Shown here: piece after piece, positions 37,528 to 46,194 of the stretch | How the letters are laid out: each line of letters begins with the position of its first letter | Numbering within the stretch: position 1 is the stretch's first letter | NCBI RefSeq assembly: GCF_900094585.1 | Contig: NZ_FMAG01000003.1 | Location: 248,001-312,000, forward strand | DNA length: 64,000 bases | From: Martinezella multihospitum | GTDB lineage: Bacteria; Pseudomonadota; Alphaproteobacteria; Rhizobiales; Rhizobiaceae | Direction: 5' to 3' | Position numbers and translations under genes: made by a program | Notes under the pieces: generated by a model | Databases searched by the model: none | Told to the model about the DNA's origin: nothing | The model's input: only the letters and a program-made list of their open reading frames with translations

Positions 37528-39717
37528 TCAGGCGGCTTTCGTCTTCGCCCGCCGCGCCAGATGCGCCACGACATTCTCGATCATCCGCATTCCGGCATCG
37601 CCACCAAGCGTCATGATCGATTCCGGGTGGAACTGCACGGCCGCAATCGGCTCCTTCACATGCTCGATACCCATGATCGTGCCGTCTTCGCTCTCGGCCG
37701 TGATCATGAAATCGCGCGGCAGGCTCGACGGATCGGCAAAGATGGAGTGATAGCGGCCGACCGTCACTTCACGGCCAAGGCCTGAGAAGACCAGTCCGGG
37801 TTCCAGCACGCGGATGCGTGAGGGCTTGCCGTGCATCGGGATCGCCAGATGCCGCAGCTCGCCGCCATAGGCTTCGGCCAGCGCCTGCAAGCCCAGGCAT
37901 ACACCGAAGATCGGCAGGTTGCGCGCCCTCGCCTTCTTGATGGTGGCCTTGCAATCGAAATCCTTCGGATTGCCGGGACCCGGCGACAGCACGACGAGAT
38001 CCGGATCGAGCCGGTCGAAGACCTCTTCCGGCACCGGCGTGCGTACGGTCGAAACCGTTGCGCCCGTCTGACGGAAGTAGTTGGCCAGCGTGTGGACGAA
38101 GCTGTCCTCATGGTCGACAAGCAGGATCTTCACGCCCTTGCCGACGGAAGCGACGTCGCGTTGCTGTTTGCCGGAATTGCCGGTCTTGGCATCACGGATG
38201 GCGGAAAGCATGGCGGAGGCCTTCAGTTCGGTTTCGGCTTCTTCTTCCTCAGGGATCGAGTCGTTGAGCAGCGTCGCGCCGGCCCGCACCTCGGCGATGC
38301 CGTCCTTGATACGGACGGTGCGCAGCGTCAGGCCGGTATTCATGTCGCCATTAAAGCCGACCATACCGATCGCGCCGCCATACCATGCGCGCGGGCTCTT
38401 CTCGTGGCTCTCGATGAAGCGCATAGCCCAGAGCTTCGGCGCGCCCGTGACGGTGACGGCCCAGGCGTGGCTGAGGAAACCATCGAAAGCATCCATATCG
38501 TCGCGCAGGCGGCCCTCGATATGGTCGACCGTATGGATCAGGCGCGAATACATCTCGATCTGGCGACGCCCGATGACCTTGACCGAGCCCGGCTCGCAGA
38601 CGCGGCTCTTGTCGTTGCGGTCGACGTCGGAGCACATGGTCAGCTCCGATTCGTCCTTCTTCGAGTTCAGGAGCTTCAGGATCTGCTCGCTGTCGGCGAT
38701 CGGATCGTCGCCGCGCTTGATCGTGCCCGAAATCGGGCAGGTCTCGATGCGGCGGCCGGATACGCGCACGAACATCTCGGGCGATGCGCCGATCAGATAT
38801 TCCTGATTGCCGAGATTGATGAAGAAGGAATAGGGCGACGGGTTGATCGCCTTCAGCCGCTTGGAAATGTCGGAGGGCTTGCTGTCGCAGCGCTCCATGA
38901 ACTTCTGGCCGGGCACCACTTCGAAGAGGTCGCCCTTGCGGAAGCTTTCCTTCGCTTTCACCACCAGCTCGGCATATTCCCCAGGGCGATGATCGCTCTT
39001 CGGCGGGATGGCGTCGGTGTGATGGAACGGTTCGGGCGCGATCTCGCCGGACTTGCCTTCCGTCGATACGCCGTCCTTGGCAAAATCGTAACGATCGATC
39101 CAGGCCTTGGCGGAATAATTATCGACCACCAGAATCTCGTCCGGCAGATAAAGCACCATGTCGCGCTGATCGCTGGGACGCTCGAGCTTCAGGTTGATGG
39201 CGTCGAACTGGAAGGCCAGATCGTAGCCGAAGGCGCCGTAGAAGCCGATGCTCGCATCGGCCTGGGAATAGAACAGCTCGGTGACGGCTCGCAGCACGGT
39301 GAAGACCGTCGGCATCTTCGAGCGCTCTTCCTCGGTGAAGACCCGATCCGGCGTCTTCACCGTGAGATCGAGCCGGCGCGACGTTGAGGCGCCGAGAACA
39401 ACCTCCGAGACCGTCTTCAGCTTCTCCGCGATGAAGCCGAGAATGACTTCGCCGCGTTCGTTATAGGCTTCGATCCAGACATTGCGGCCATTGCAGGAAA
39501 GACCGAGCGGCGGATCGACGACGGCAGTATCCCAGCGCGTATAGCGACCCGGATATTCGTAGTTCGACGAGAAGACCGCGCCGCGGCGCTCGTCGAGCTT
39601 GTCGATATAGGACGAGACGGCATCCGCGTAGGGTGTCGAGCGTCGTTGTCGGGTGACGGTGATCCCACCCTTCGTCTCGTAGATTTCCGCACCATCATCC
39701 CGAAGGATCGTTACCAT
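37528..39717 (-). CDS. trpE: Anthranilate synthase, fused TrpE-TrpG
   Basis: In this 729-residue fusion the TrpE part (to about residue 510) has [26 protein letters not shown] and [27 protein letters not shown]. The TrpG glutaminase part follows with Cys607 in [10 protein letters not shown] and His697/Glu699 in VQFHPES. It converts chorismate and glutamine to anthranilate, the first step of tryptophan synthesis. The single-chain form is typical of Rhizobiaceae. It is governed by the trpL attenuator just upstream and ends at a strong terminator. Confidence 0.97.
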   Translation of the reverse strand: MVTILRDDGAEIYETKGGITVTRQRRSTPYADAVSSYIDKLDERRGAVFSSNYEYPGRYTRWDTAVVDPPLGLSCNGRNVWIEAYNERGEVILGFIAEKLKTVSEVVLGASTSRRLDLTVKTPDRVFTEEERSKMPTVFTVLRAVTELFYSQADASIGFYGAFGYDLAFQFDAINLKLERPSDQRDMVLYLPDEILVVDNYSAKAWIDRYDFAKDGVSTEGKSGEIAPEPFHHTDAIPPKSDHRPGEYAELVVKAKESFRKGDLFEVVPGQKFMERCDSKPSDISKRLKAINPSPYSFFINLGNQEYLIGASPEMFVRVSGRRIETCPISGTIKRGDDPIADSEQILKLLNSKKDESELTMCSDVDRNDKSRVCEPGSVKVIGRRQIEMYSRLIHTVDHIEGRLRDDMDAFDGFLSHAWAVTVTGAPKLWAMRFIESHEKSPRAWYGGAIGMVGFNGDMNTGLTLRTVRIKDGIAEVRAGATLLNDSIPEEEEAETELKASAMLSAIRDAKTGNSGKQQRDVASVGKGVKILLVDHEDSFVHTLANYFRQTGATVSTVRTPVPEEVFDRLDPDLVVLSPGPGNPKDFDCKATIKKARARNLPIFGVCLGLQALAEAYGGELRHLAIPMHGKPSRIRVLEPGLVFSGLGREVTVGRYHSIFADPSSLPRDFMITAESEDGTIMGIEHVKEPIAAVQFHPESIMTLGGDAGMRMIENVVAHLARRAKTKAA

Positions 39718-39764
39718 TGTTCCTCACTCCGTTGTCAGGCCCGGATGACAGGCGGCCAATATAA

Positions 39765-39795
39765 CAAAAAAGCCGCCTCGAAATCTCGGGCGGCT
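39765..39795 (-). terminator. Trp attenuator hairpin
   Basis: On the minus strand AGCCGCCCGA (39795-39786) pairs with TCG-AGGCGGCT (39781-39771, one bulged base) and is followed by TTTTTT. It lies between the trpL stop and the trpE(G) start, the right place for an attenuator. Confidence 0.9.
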
Positions 39796-39832
39796 CACTC
39801 GTCGTCTTTGAACACGATTGGTCGAGGCCGCC

Positions 39833-39880
39833 TTAGCGTGCCCACCACCAAACTGCAATGTTGTTCAAGGACGTGTTCAT
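39833..39880 (-). CDS. trpL: Tryptophan leader peptide
   Basis: The 15-codon frame encodes MNTSLNNIAVWWWAR, with three consecutive Trp codons near the end, followed by an attenuator hairpin and trpE(G). When charged tRNA-Trp is plentiful the ribosome finishes the leader and the terminator forms; stalling at the Trp codons allows read-through. In Sinorhizobium meliloti the equivalent peptide and its released leader RNA also act in trans, so both products may have roles here. The start appears leaderless, because the -10 box ends seven nt before the ATG. Confidence 0.93.
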   Translation of the reverse strand: MNTSLNNIAVWWWAR

Positions 39881-39887
39881 GGCGGGA

Positions 39888-39917
39888 ATTGTTAGCGTGA
39901 GATGTTGCGATGCGCAA
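39888..39917 (-). promoter_or_regulatory. Promoter of trpL-trpE(G)
   Basis: On the minus strand TTGCGC (-35, 39917-39912), a 17-nt spacer and TAACAAT (-10, 39894-39888) precede the trpL ATG by seven nt. A leaderless transcript agrees with what is known for the S. meliloti trpL promoter. Confidence 0.75.
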
Positions 39918-39962
39918 GCGGAAGATGGCAGGAAAGTTCGTAGGCGGCGGGGCGAGGAGCCG

Positions 39963-40216
39963 ATCTCGCCCTTGGCGGGCGAGAAAGCAATTTCATTGGT
40001 TTAGGAATTGCGGCATCGGAGGTTCAGCATGTTCAAAAGCTTAGCGCAATTTCTAAGCCATTGAAATTGCAAGAGCGGGGGTCTGTTTCCGGTGCGAGCA
40101 GATCACAGCATATTGCCCTCCCGCCTACCCCCTCTCTTGCAAAAACCAAGACTTAGACGAAGGCAAGCCCTCATCTAAGCCTAAGTTTTTGCTTTCTCGC
40201 CCGCCGGGGGCGAGAT
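39963..40216. repeat. 254-bp MITE-like element with 28-bp terminal inverted repeats
   Basis: Positions 39963-39990 and 40189-40216 are inverted copies matching at 26 of 28 bases (ATCTCGCCC..GGCGGGCGAGAAAGCAA). Each end is itself a small hairpin (TCTCGCCC / GGGCGAGA). Two further imperfect palindromes lie inside. One pairs 39986-40015 with 40041-40070 (GCAATTTCA-TGG-TTAG). The other pairs 40139-40160 with 40171-40192 (GCAAAAAC..TTAGA). It encodes nothing. The ends suggest a non-autonomous miniature transposon, though no target duplication is evident. Confidence 0.6.
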
Positions 40217-40244
40217 TAACCTTCGCGCTCGTCGCGCCCATCTC

Positions 40245-41768
40245 TTATTCCTGCGCTCTCGCCGCTTCGAAGAACTCCTCCGGCCCATCAACTTCGACCA
40301 ATCGCTTCCGATCAATCAGCCAGAATCGATTGCCGACCGATCGCACGAAACTGCGATCGTGCGAGACGAGGAGGCAGCTCGCCTCGTTTGCCGTCAGCTC
40401 GCCCTCCAGCGCCTCCTGGCCGTCGATATCCAGATGGTTGGTCGGCTCGTCGAGCAGATAGAAGTTGGGATTGGTCAGCCGCAGCGCCAGCATGGCAAGC
40501 CGTGCCTTCTGCCCACCGGACAGGCGGCCGATCTCCTTGCCCTGCATGTCGATATTGATGCCGACACCAACCAGCAGCGTGCGGGCGCGCTGCTCGCCGA
40601 GCTCGAACAGGCGGGTGATCATGCCGAGCGGCGTGTCCTTTTGGCCGAGATTGGACAGCGCCTGATCGCTATAACCGAGCACCAGCGATGGCGTCGGCTT
40701 GATCGCTCCGCCATTCGACGGATCGGCGATGGCCTTGCGGATCATCTCGACGAAGCGCGTCTTGCCGGCGCCGTTCTGCCCGAGCAGCACGATACGATCA
40801 CCCTGGCAAATCCACTGCTGGCCCGTCTTGAACAGTAATGTACCATCAGGCGTCGTCACCAAAGCATCCTCCAGCGTCAGCAGCACCTTGGCGTGGATGC
40901 CGCGATTGGCGAGCTTGATCGAACCGGAAGAGCGCTCGCGGTAGCCCGGTTTCGCACTATCCTCCAGCTTTTCGGCTCGCGCCTTCAGTTGCTTTGTCTT
41001 GACCGTCAGCAGGTCGCTGCCGGAATTGACGCCGATATTGTGGAGCTTGGCCGCCTGCTTGCGCAGCTGCTGCGCCGTCTTCATCTCCTTCTGATAACGG
41101 CGTTCGTCCGAGGCATCGACCTCATCCAGCGCCGCCCGCGCCCGGCTATAGGCCAGCGCGTAGGCCTGCGGCTGGTCCTGGCGCAGGAAAAGCGTCCGGT
41201 TACAAACGGCATCGAGGAAGGCGCGGTCGTGGCTGGCGATGATGACGGGCACATCGCGCGGCAACGCATTTAGCCAATCCTCCAGCAGCGCGATTTTGGC
41301 GAGATCGAGATGGTTGGTCGGCTCGTCAAGCAGCAGCACGTCGGGCTCCGTGACCCAGACGCGGGCGAGCATGGCAAGCCGCTGCCAGCCGCCGCTGAGC
41401 TGAGCAAGCGTCCTTTGCCGCATCGCCGCCGGGACATCGAGGGAATCAAGCGTGACGTCGACGCGCCAGCTTTCGCTCCCCACCTGTTCCTTCGGCAAAG
41501 CGCGCAGAACGGCCTCGTAGAAGGAAACATCAAGCAGGCTCGCCGGCACATTCTGCTCGACATAGCCGACACGCAAGCCTCGGGCGCGGGTGATCTCGCC
41601 CGTCGTCGGCTCCAGCCTGCCGGCCAGGCAGTTGAGCAACGTGGTCTTGCCACGCCCATTCGCGGCAATGATACCGACGCGGTCGCTGACATCGATGGTA
41701 AAATTGAGGTTGGAAAACAGCGGCGCACTCATGGTGACGCCCAGATTGCGGAGATTGATCAGAGTCAT
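40245..41768 (-). CDS. ABC-F family ATPase (ribosome-associated type)
   Basis: The 507-residue protein has two ATPase domains in one chain and no membrane segments. The first has GIIAANGRGKTTLLNCLAG, LSGGWQRLAMLARV and VLLLDEPTNHLD. The second has VLLGQNGAGKTRFVEMI, LSGGQKARLAMLAL and FYLLDEPTNHLD. The linker between them is charged and helical (KTAQQLRKQAAKLHNIGVNSG..KTKQLKARAEKLED), as in ABC-F proteins that bind the ribosomal E site to assist translation or shield it from antibiotics. Which subgroup it belongs to is not clear. A tiny frame with a strong ribosome site lies about 190 nt upstream. Confidence 0.92.
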   Translation of the reverse strand: MTLINLRNLGVTMSAPLFSNLNFTIDVSDRVGIIAANGRGKTTLLNCLAGRLEPTTGEITRARGLRVGYVEQNVPASLLDVSFYEAVLRALPKEQVGSESWRVDVTLDSLDVPAAMRQRTLAQLSGGWQRLAMLARVWVTEPDVLLLDEPTNHLDLAKIALLEDWLNALPRDVPVIIASHDRAFLDAVCNRTLFLRQDQPQAYALAYSRARAALDEVDASDERRYQKEMKTAQQLRKQAAKLHNIGVNSGSDLLTVKTKQLKARAEKLEDSAKPGYRERSSGSIKLANRGIHAKVLLTLEDALVTTPDGTLLFKTGQQWICQGDRIVLLGQNGAGKTRFVEMIRKAIADPSNGGAIKPTPSLVLGYSDQALSNLGQKDTPLGMITRLFELGEQRARTLLVGVGINIDMQGKEIGRLSGGQKARLAMLALRLTNPNFYLLDEPTNHLDIDGQEALEGELTANEASCLLVSHDRSFVRSVGNRFWLIDRKRLVEVDGPEEFFEAARAQE

Positions 41769-41955
41769 GGTCTTTTCCGGTCTCGATCGAACATTTCAAG
41801 ACACCGCCGGCGGCTCCTTTTGCCGCGCTACGCCGATGTCTATGGCCACAAGCAGGCCAATGCTCGAAAACATGTCATGACGCAGCCGCACGGATGCGCA
41901 GGCTCACGTCGCCCAAAGGGCAGACCAGAAGGAATGAGTGAGGAACAGCCTCTGA

Positions 41956-42027
41956 TCAGCCCTGCAAACGCATCTGCAGGGCACGAGTCGGACCGAACTG
42001 GCGAATATGCCAGACTATCTTGGTCAT
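41956..42027 (-). CDS. Possible 23-codon leader peptide upstream of ABC-F gene
   Basis: GAGAGGAGGACC directly precedes the ATG, giving one of the best ribosome sites in the window. The frame starts MTKIVWHIRQFGPTRAL and ends in RLQG. A perfect 8-bp hairpin, GCCCTGCA / TGCAGGGC (41959-41966 with 41975-41982), lies within its last codons and would be opened by a translating ribosome. The ABC-F gene begins 187 nt downstream. Several ABC-F resistance genes in other bacteria are controlled by such leaders; that this is one is inferred. Confidence 0.45.
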   Translation of the reverse strand: MTKIVWHIRQFGPTRALQMRLQG

Positions 42028-42144
42028 ATGGTCCTCCTCTCTTTTCTCTCGACGGCTTAAAGACTGTGTCGCTCGAATAGCACCGAACGTTGCGATTTAC
42101 AATTGCGCAAGCCGTCGGATGCCACGCAGGAGAGCAAAGTCATG

Positions 42145-42744
42145 ACCTCCACCAGAGGTGGAGGTTTGAAACGCTGCGCTTGAACCGCTAGAAGCGGTAT
42201 TGTTAGCGCTTAGTAGCTACGATTGAAGAGGTCGGCAAAGTCGGAAGCTTTGTCGGCCTTTTCCTGATGACGGATATATTGTCTGACGACCTGCTCATCG
42301 TAGCCCGTCGTCGAGACGAAATACCCGCGTGCCCAAAAGTGATACCCTTTGTAGCGGCGTTTGCGCGCATATTTGTTCGCGACGTAAAGGGCTGTCTTGC
42401 CCTTCAAAAAGCCGACAATATGCGCAACCGAGTATTTGGGCGGGATCGAGATCAACATATGCACATGGTCAGGCATCAAATGCCCCTCCTCGATCTGACA
42501 GCCTTTCTGCTGTGCCAGCCGACGTAAGAGTTCTCCCAACTCACGCCGTACGTCCCCGTAGAGTCTTTTCGCGCGGTATTTGCTGCCAAAAACAATGTGA
42601 TACTTGCAGTCCCACGTCGCATGCGAGAGCGTCTGCTCATCCATAAAACCTCCTTGTTCGATGTCTGGGCCACGCCAGCGGTTCAAGCAGGAGGTCTCTC
42701 AACTACCGTGTAGAACTCGTCCAGTCCTCCACCGTAGGTGGAGG
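42145..42744. mobile_element. IS200-like insertion sequence (minimal extent)
   Basis: A single TnpA gene is bracketed by two near-identical palindromes: ACCTCCACC-AGA-GGTGGAGGT at 42145-42165 and CCTCCACC-GTA-GGTGGAGG at 42726-42744. Terminal hairpins of this kind are what IS200/IS605 Y1 transposases recognise on single strands. There is no tnpB. The true ends lie some bases outside the hairpins and cannot be fixed without an empty site. The element sits between the ABC-F gene and the receptor gene terminator. Confidence 0.85.
42210..42644 (-). CDS. tnpA: IS200/IS605-family Y1 transposase TnpA
   Basis: The 144-residue protein begins LSHATWDCKYHIVFGSKYR. The HUH metal motif is H60-V-H62 in HLMPDHVHMLISIPPKYS. 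The catalytic tyrosine is Tyr123 in VVRQYIRHQEK, with Gln127 as the usual third ligand. All key residues are intact, so the enzyme may be active in peel-and-paste single-strand transposition. I start at MDEQTLS, which has a GGAGG site; an ATG 42 nt upstream is in frame. Confidence 0.93.
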   Translation of the reverse strand: MDEQTLSHATWDCKYHIVFGSKYRAKRLYGDVRRELGELLRRLAQQKGCQIEEGHLMPDHVHMLISIPPKYSVAHIVGFLKGKTALYVANKYARKRRYKGYHFWARGYFVSTTGYDEQVVRQYIRHQEKADKASDFADLFNRSY

Positions 42745-42759
42745 TTTATTTATCGATAT

Positions 42760-42786
42760 AAAAAAGGCGATGCCGAAGCATCGCCC
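42760..42786 (-). terminator. Intrinsic terminator of the TonB receptor gene
   Basis: GGCGATGC and GCATCGCC form a perfect 8-bp stem with a CGAA loop at 42766-42785, followed on the minus strand by TTTTTT. It lies 26 nt after the receptor stop. Confidence 0.9.
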
Positions 42787-42811
42787 AAGTTTGCTGCATT
42801 GATCTAACTGC

Positions 42812-45031
42812 TTAGAACCGCTGCGTCAGCGTCAGCTTGAAGGTCCGGCCGGGCTCGGAATAGAAGGAAGCAGGCTGGGTCAATGTGCCGCTATAGGACG
42901 GCGCATTGAGCGCGTCGTAGTAGGTCTTGTTGAAGATGTTATAGACGCCACCGCGGATGCTGAGCCCCTTCACCTGCTCCGGTTCCCACCAGGCGGTCAG
43001 ATCGAAGACGCCGTAGGCAGGAGTCTGCAGCGTGTCGCCCGTCTTCTTCGCCTCGCGAGCCGCGGTGATGAAGGTCAGGTCCGTTCCCCAGACATCCGTC
43101 GCATAGCCGACGGTAAAGGCGGCCTTGGCCGGAGCGACGGAGTTGATCCACTGATCGGTGTCGGAATCCTTGCCGTTCACATAGGCAAGCGCGCCCTTGA
43201 CATGGATGCCGTTGTCGAACTTCTTGTGCGCGTTCACTTCGACGCCGAACATGCGGACATTGGTGCGGTTGAAGTATTCGGTGATCCCGAGCGGATAGGT
43301 GCCTGTGGGATCACGGTAGTTCAGCGTGTCGATGAAGTTCTTGTACTTGTTATAGAACGCGCCGATATGGCCGCCGAAATCGTCGTCGCCGAGGTTGGTG
43401 CCGATTTCGATGCCGTTGCTGGTTTCCGGCTTCAAGCTGGGATTGCCGTAGGTGACATAACCGCCGGGAACGCCATAGTTGACGTAGAGTTCGTTGGCAT
43501 TAGGCGCACGGAAAGCCATCGCCCACTGGGCGTAGATCTCGACATTCTGTTGCGGCTCATAGGAAGCGCGCAGGCTCGGCGAGAAGCGAGTATCCGACTG
43601 GCCGGGTGGCAGCCCCTTGTAGTTGGCGCTGTCGCGATAGGCAGTCGTGTTTTTCGGCGAGTAGTCATACCAGTCGAAACGCAGACCCGGAGTGAGCGAG
43701 ACGTTGCTGGAACCGAGCTCAATCTTGTCATTGACGAAAGCACCAACGCGCTTGCCATCGACATCGGGCATGTCGGACTGGTTGGTATGTAGGAACGCGC
43801 AAGTCGCGCGCCAACGCGGGTTGCTGCAGCTGTCTTTACCCGAGGAATACTGAGTAATTTTATCGAAGGAAGTGTCGAGACCGAAGGTAACGGTGTGATG
43901 CAGGCTTCCGGTGTCGAACGACTTCGACGCATTGCCGTTAAAGCCGATGCTGCGGTCTTTCAAATCATTGAGGCGCGAATAGTCTCCGATGACGGAGGTG
44001 TAGCGATAACCTGCAGTGCCGGTTTCACGCACGAGATTCTGCCAGTAGAATACGGCGTTGGCGGTATCGAGCAGCGAATCGGCGCTCTCGGCTTCATATT
44101 TGTAATCGAGAGAAAGGCGATTGCGCTCGATATTGTCTGTGCCGTTATAGTTGCCGGGCCGGAAGTTTCCGGTCGGGCTCTGCAGGGTCATCAGATCGGT
44201 ATCTTTGTCCTTGTTGTAGTGCTCTGCCGTGATGCCGAAGGTACCGACATCGGTGTATTGGCGGATCTTGAAAAGGCCGCTTCTCTGATTGTAGTCGGCC
44301 GGATTCGCCTCGGTGCGCTTGGTCGAATAGCCACCGACATCGCCTTTGTTCTCGAGCTCATGGCCATGCGTATAACCGCCTTCAAAGAGGACGGCTGTAT
44401 TGTCGATGCGCTTGGCAACAGCCGCCGAACCGCCGACGCTACGGTCATCGCCGTTATAACCGAATTTGAAAACGCCGCCCCAGGTGGAGCCGGGGGTGAT
44501 CAGGTCCTCCGGTTCCAGCGTACGCAGCACGAAGGCTCCGCCGAGAGCGCTTGAGCCGCCACGGCTGGAATCAGCGCCGCGAACGACGTCGATGCTGGAG
44601 AGCGCGTTGAAATCGAAGCTGTTGGCGCCGCCGTTGGACCCGCGCGAAGTATCGAGAAGAAACGGAATCTTGATGCCGTCGATCGAGGTCAGGACACGGT
44701 CATCACCGAGACCGCGAATGTTGACGCCGCCGCTGGCGCGGTTGAAACCGACGCCGACCTCGGTGCTACGGCCGAGATCCTCGATGCGCGTGATCTGCTT
44801 CTCGTCGATGTCCTTGGCCGTCGTCTCGCTGGCGGTCGGAGAGTCGGCAAGCACATCCTTGTTCGCCTTGCCTTTGCCCTTCACGACGATCGGTTTCAGG
44901 TCGGTAACACGATCGCCCTTCCCCGCCCCATCATTTTGAGCTGCGGTCTGCGCAAAAGATGTCGTCGCCAGCCCGAGAGCCAGAAACGCAGTGCATGCCA
45001 AGAGGGCCGAGCGTGAGCGCCGGACAACCAT
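42812..45031 (-). CDS. TonB-dependent heme/hemoglobin-type receptor
   Basis: The 739-residue protein has a signal peptide (LLACTAFLALGLATTSFAQ) and a plug domain (VNIRGLGDDRVLTSIDGI). The barrel contains FRAPNANELY and YGNPSLKPETS, the FRAP and NPNL-like motifs of heme receptors, and the protein ends in the outer-membrane signature F. It should import heme with TonB energy and is related to rhizobial ShmR/HmuR. I start at the second ATG (45031), because AAGGA touches the first ATG but is six nt from the second. Two iron boxes lie upstream. Confidence 0.92.
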   Translation of the reverse strand: MVVRRSRSALLACTAFLALGLATTSFAQTAAQNDGAGKGDRVTDLKPIVVKGKGKANKDVLADSPTASETTAKDIDEKQITRIEDLGRSTEVGVGFNRASGGVNIRGLGDDRVLTSIDGIKIPFLLDTSRGSNGGANSFDFNALSSIDVVRGADSSRGGSSALGGAFVLRTLEPEDLITPGSTWGGVFKFGYNGDDRSVGGSAAVAKRIDNTAVLFEGGYTHGHELENKGDVGGYSTKRTEANPADYNQRSGLFKIRQYTDVGTFGITAEHYNKDKDTDLMTLQSPTGNFRPGNYNGTDNIERNRLSLDYKYEAESADSLLDTANAVFYWQNLVRETGTAGYRYTSVIGDYSRLNDLKDRSIGFNGNASKSFDTGSLHHTVTFGLDTSFDKITQYSSGKDSCSNPRWRATCAFLHTNQSDMPDVDGKRVGAFVNDKIELGSSNVSLTPGLRFDWYDYSPKNTTAYRDSANYKGLPPGQSDTRFSPSLRASYEPQQNVEIYAQWAMAFRAPNANELYVNYGVPGGYVTYGNPSLKPETSNGIEIGTNLGDDDFGGHIGAFYNKYKNFIDTLNYRDPTGTYPLGITEYFNRTNVRMFGVEVNAHKKFDNGIHVKGALAYVNGKDSDTDQWINSVAPAKAAFTVGYATDVWGTDLTFITAAREAKKTGDTLQTPAYGVFDLTAWWEPEQVKGLSIRGGVYNIFNKTYYDALNAPSYSGTLTQPASFYSEPGRTFKLTLTQRF

Positions 45032-45157
45032 AACCATTCCTTTCGAATTGCTTCACCGGGCTGGCTGGTTGCTGCGTCGAAAGCAGGCAAGGGGCTGGCT
45101 AGGTTATCTTGTTAACGGACGGAAATATTCCGCCTTCTTTCTGCCGCATAAAAAACA

Positions 45158-45172
45158 TGAGTATTATTGTCA
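45158..45172. promoter_or_regulatory. Iron-responsive (RirA-type) box 1
   Basis: TGA-GTATTATTG-TCA matches the TGA-N9-TCA core of the iron-responsive operator used by RirA in Rhizobium. It lies 126 bp upstream of the receptor start. Confidence 0.65.
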
Positions 45173-45194
45173 ATATATCCGGCCCCTATAATCA

Positions 45195-45209
45195 TGAATA
45201 AAATTGTCA
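45195..45209. promoter_or_regulatory. Iron-responsive (RirA-type) box 2
   Basis: TGA-ATAAAATTG-TCA is a second TGA-N9-TCA site 37 bp from the first, sharing the 3' half TTGTCA. Two sites in an AT-rich promoter region strengthen the call of iron repression of the receptor. Confidence 0.6.
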
Positions 45210-45305
45210 CCTTTTAAGACAAGAAGCGAACGTTGCTCAATTGCAACGAAATGACGGCCTCGCGCGTTCTATCGGCATCATCATTAGAATTGGCTGAATT
45301 ACTTG

Positions 45306-46151
45306 ATGCTGTTTAGAATTGTTTCATTAATCTCCGCGGCCATCCTTCTCACGGCCACCTCTCTCCCGCAGACCGGCCCGATACCCGAGCAAAAACCGGA
45401 TCAGGAACAAGTTCAGCCGGATGGCAAAGCACCGATCCCGGCAGAAAAACCCGCAGCATCACCGGACAGCCCTGTCGTTCCGGCGGAAAAGCCGACGGCT
45501 CGACCGGAAGAAAAGCCGGCGCCACGGCCGGAGGAGCAGACAAGCGGCCAACAGATGCAAGGCCCTCCCCGTCCGCCTCTGACCATTGCAGCCGAACCGG
45601 AAGATCAGCACCAGGCCTGCCTGAAGGCGCTGACCACCATCGGAGCAACCTTCAAGGAGATCGCCCGCATCGACGATGGCAATGGCTGCGGCATCGACAA
45701 GCCGATCACGCTTAGCTCCCCGTTGCCGGGCATAGAATTCAAGCCCGAAGGGAAAATGCGCTGCGAAGCCGCCCTCGCCTTGGCTCAATGGATGAAGGAA
45801 AGTGTCATCCCATCAGCCCAGGCATTGGACAATGGCAAGATCGTCACGATCAACCAGGCGTCGACCTATGTCTGCCGGCTGCGCAACAATGCTTCCACCG
45901 GCAAGATTTCCGAGCATGCCCGCGGCAACGCCATAGATGTCGCGAGCTTCACCTTCGAAAACGGCAAAACCATCGCAATCGAGCCGCGCCGCGAAGATCC
46001 GACGCTGACAGGCGCGTTCCAGCGTGCAGCCAGCGCCTCTGCCTGCCTCTATTTCACGACCGTTCTGGACCCGGAAAGCGATGCTGCCCACGAGACCCAT
46101 TTTCATCTCGACGTCATCGAAAGGAACGGCGGCTTTCGTTACTGCCATTAG
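45306..46151 (+). CDS. Extensin-like C-terminal domain protein
   Basis: The 281-residue protein has an N-terminal hydrophobic signal (LFRIVSLISAAILLTATSLP). A Pro/Glu/Lys-rich spacer with repeated AEKPxA and RPEEKPAP units follows, to about residue 95. The C-terminal domain is of extensin-like type: CLKALTTIGATFKEIARIDDGNGCGIDKPITL ... SEHARGNAIDVASFTFENG ... HETHFHLDVIERNGGFRYCH. The paired Cys and the HxxGxAxD / HxHxD pattern resemble peptidoglycan peptidases of the DD-carboxypeptidase fold, so a cell-wall role is plausible. It is divergent from the receptor gene. Confidence 0.88.
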   Translation: MLFRIVSLISAAILLTATSLPQTGPIPEQKPDQEQVQPDGKAPIPAEKPAASPDSPVVPAEKPTARPEEKPAPRPEEQTSGQQMQGPPRPPLTIAAEPEDQHQACLKALTTIGATFKEIARIDDGNGCGIDKPITLSSPLPGIEFKPEGKMRCEAALALAQWMKESVIPSAQALDNGKIVTINQASTYVCRLRNNASTGKISEHARGNAIDVASFTFENGKTIAIEPRREDPTLTGAFQRAASASACLYFTTVLDPESDAAHETHFHLDVIERNGGFRYCH

Positions 46152-46194
46152 AAACGCGTAGTCGGCCTGGTCCTGCGGCGACCTTTGAACCTCG

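Noticed and set aside
37831..39387. Plus-strand open frame of 518 codons
   Set aside because: Antisense to trpE(G) without protein features.
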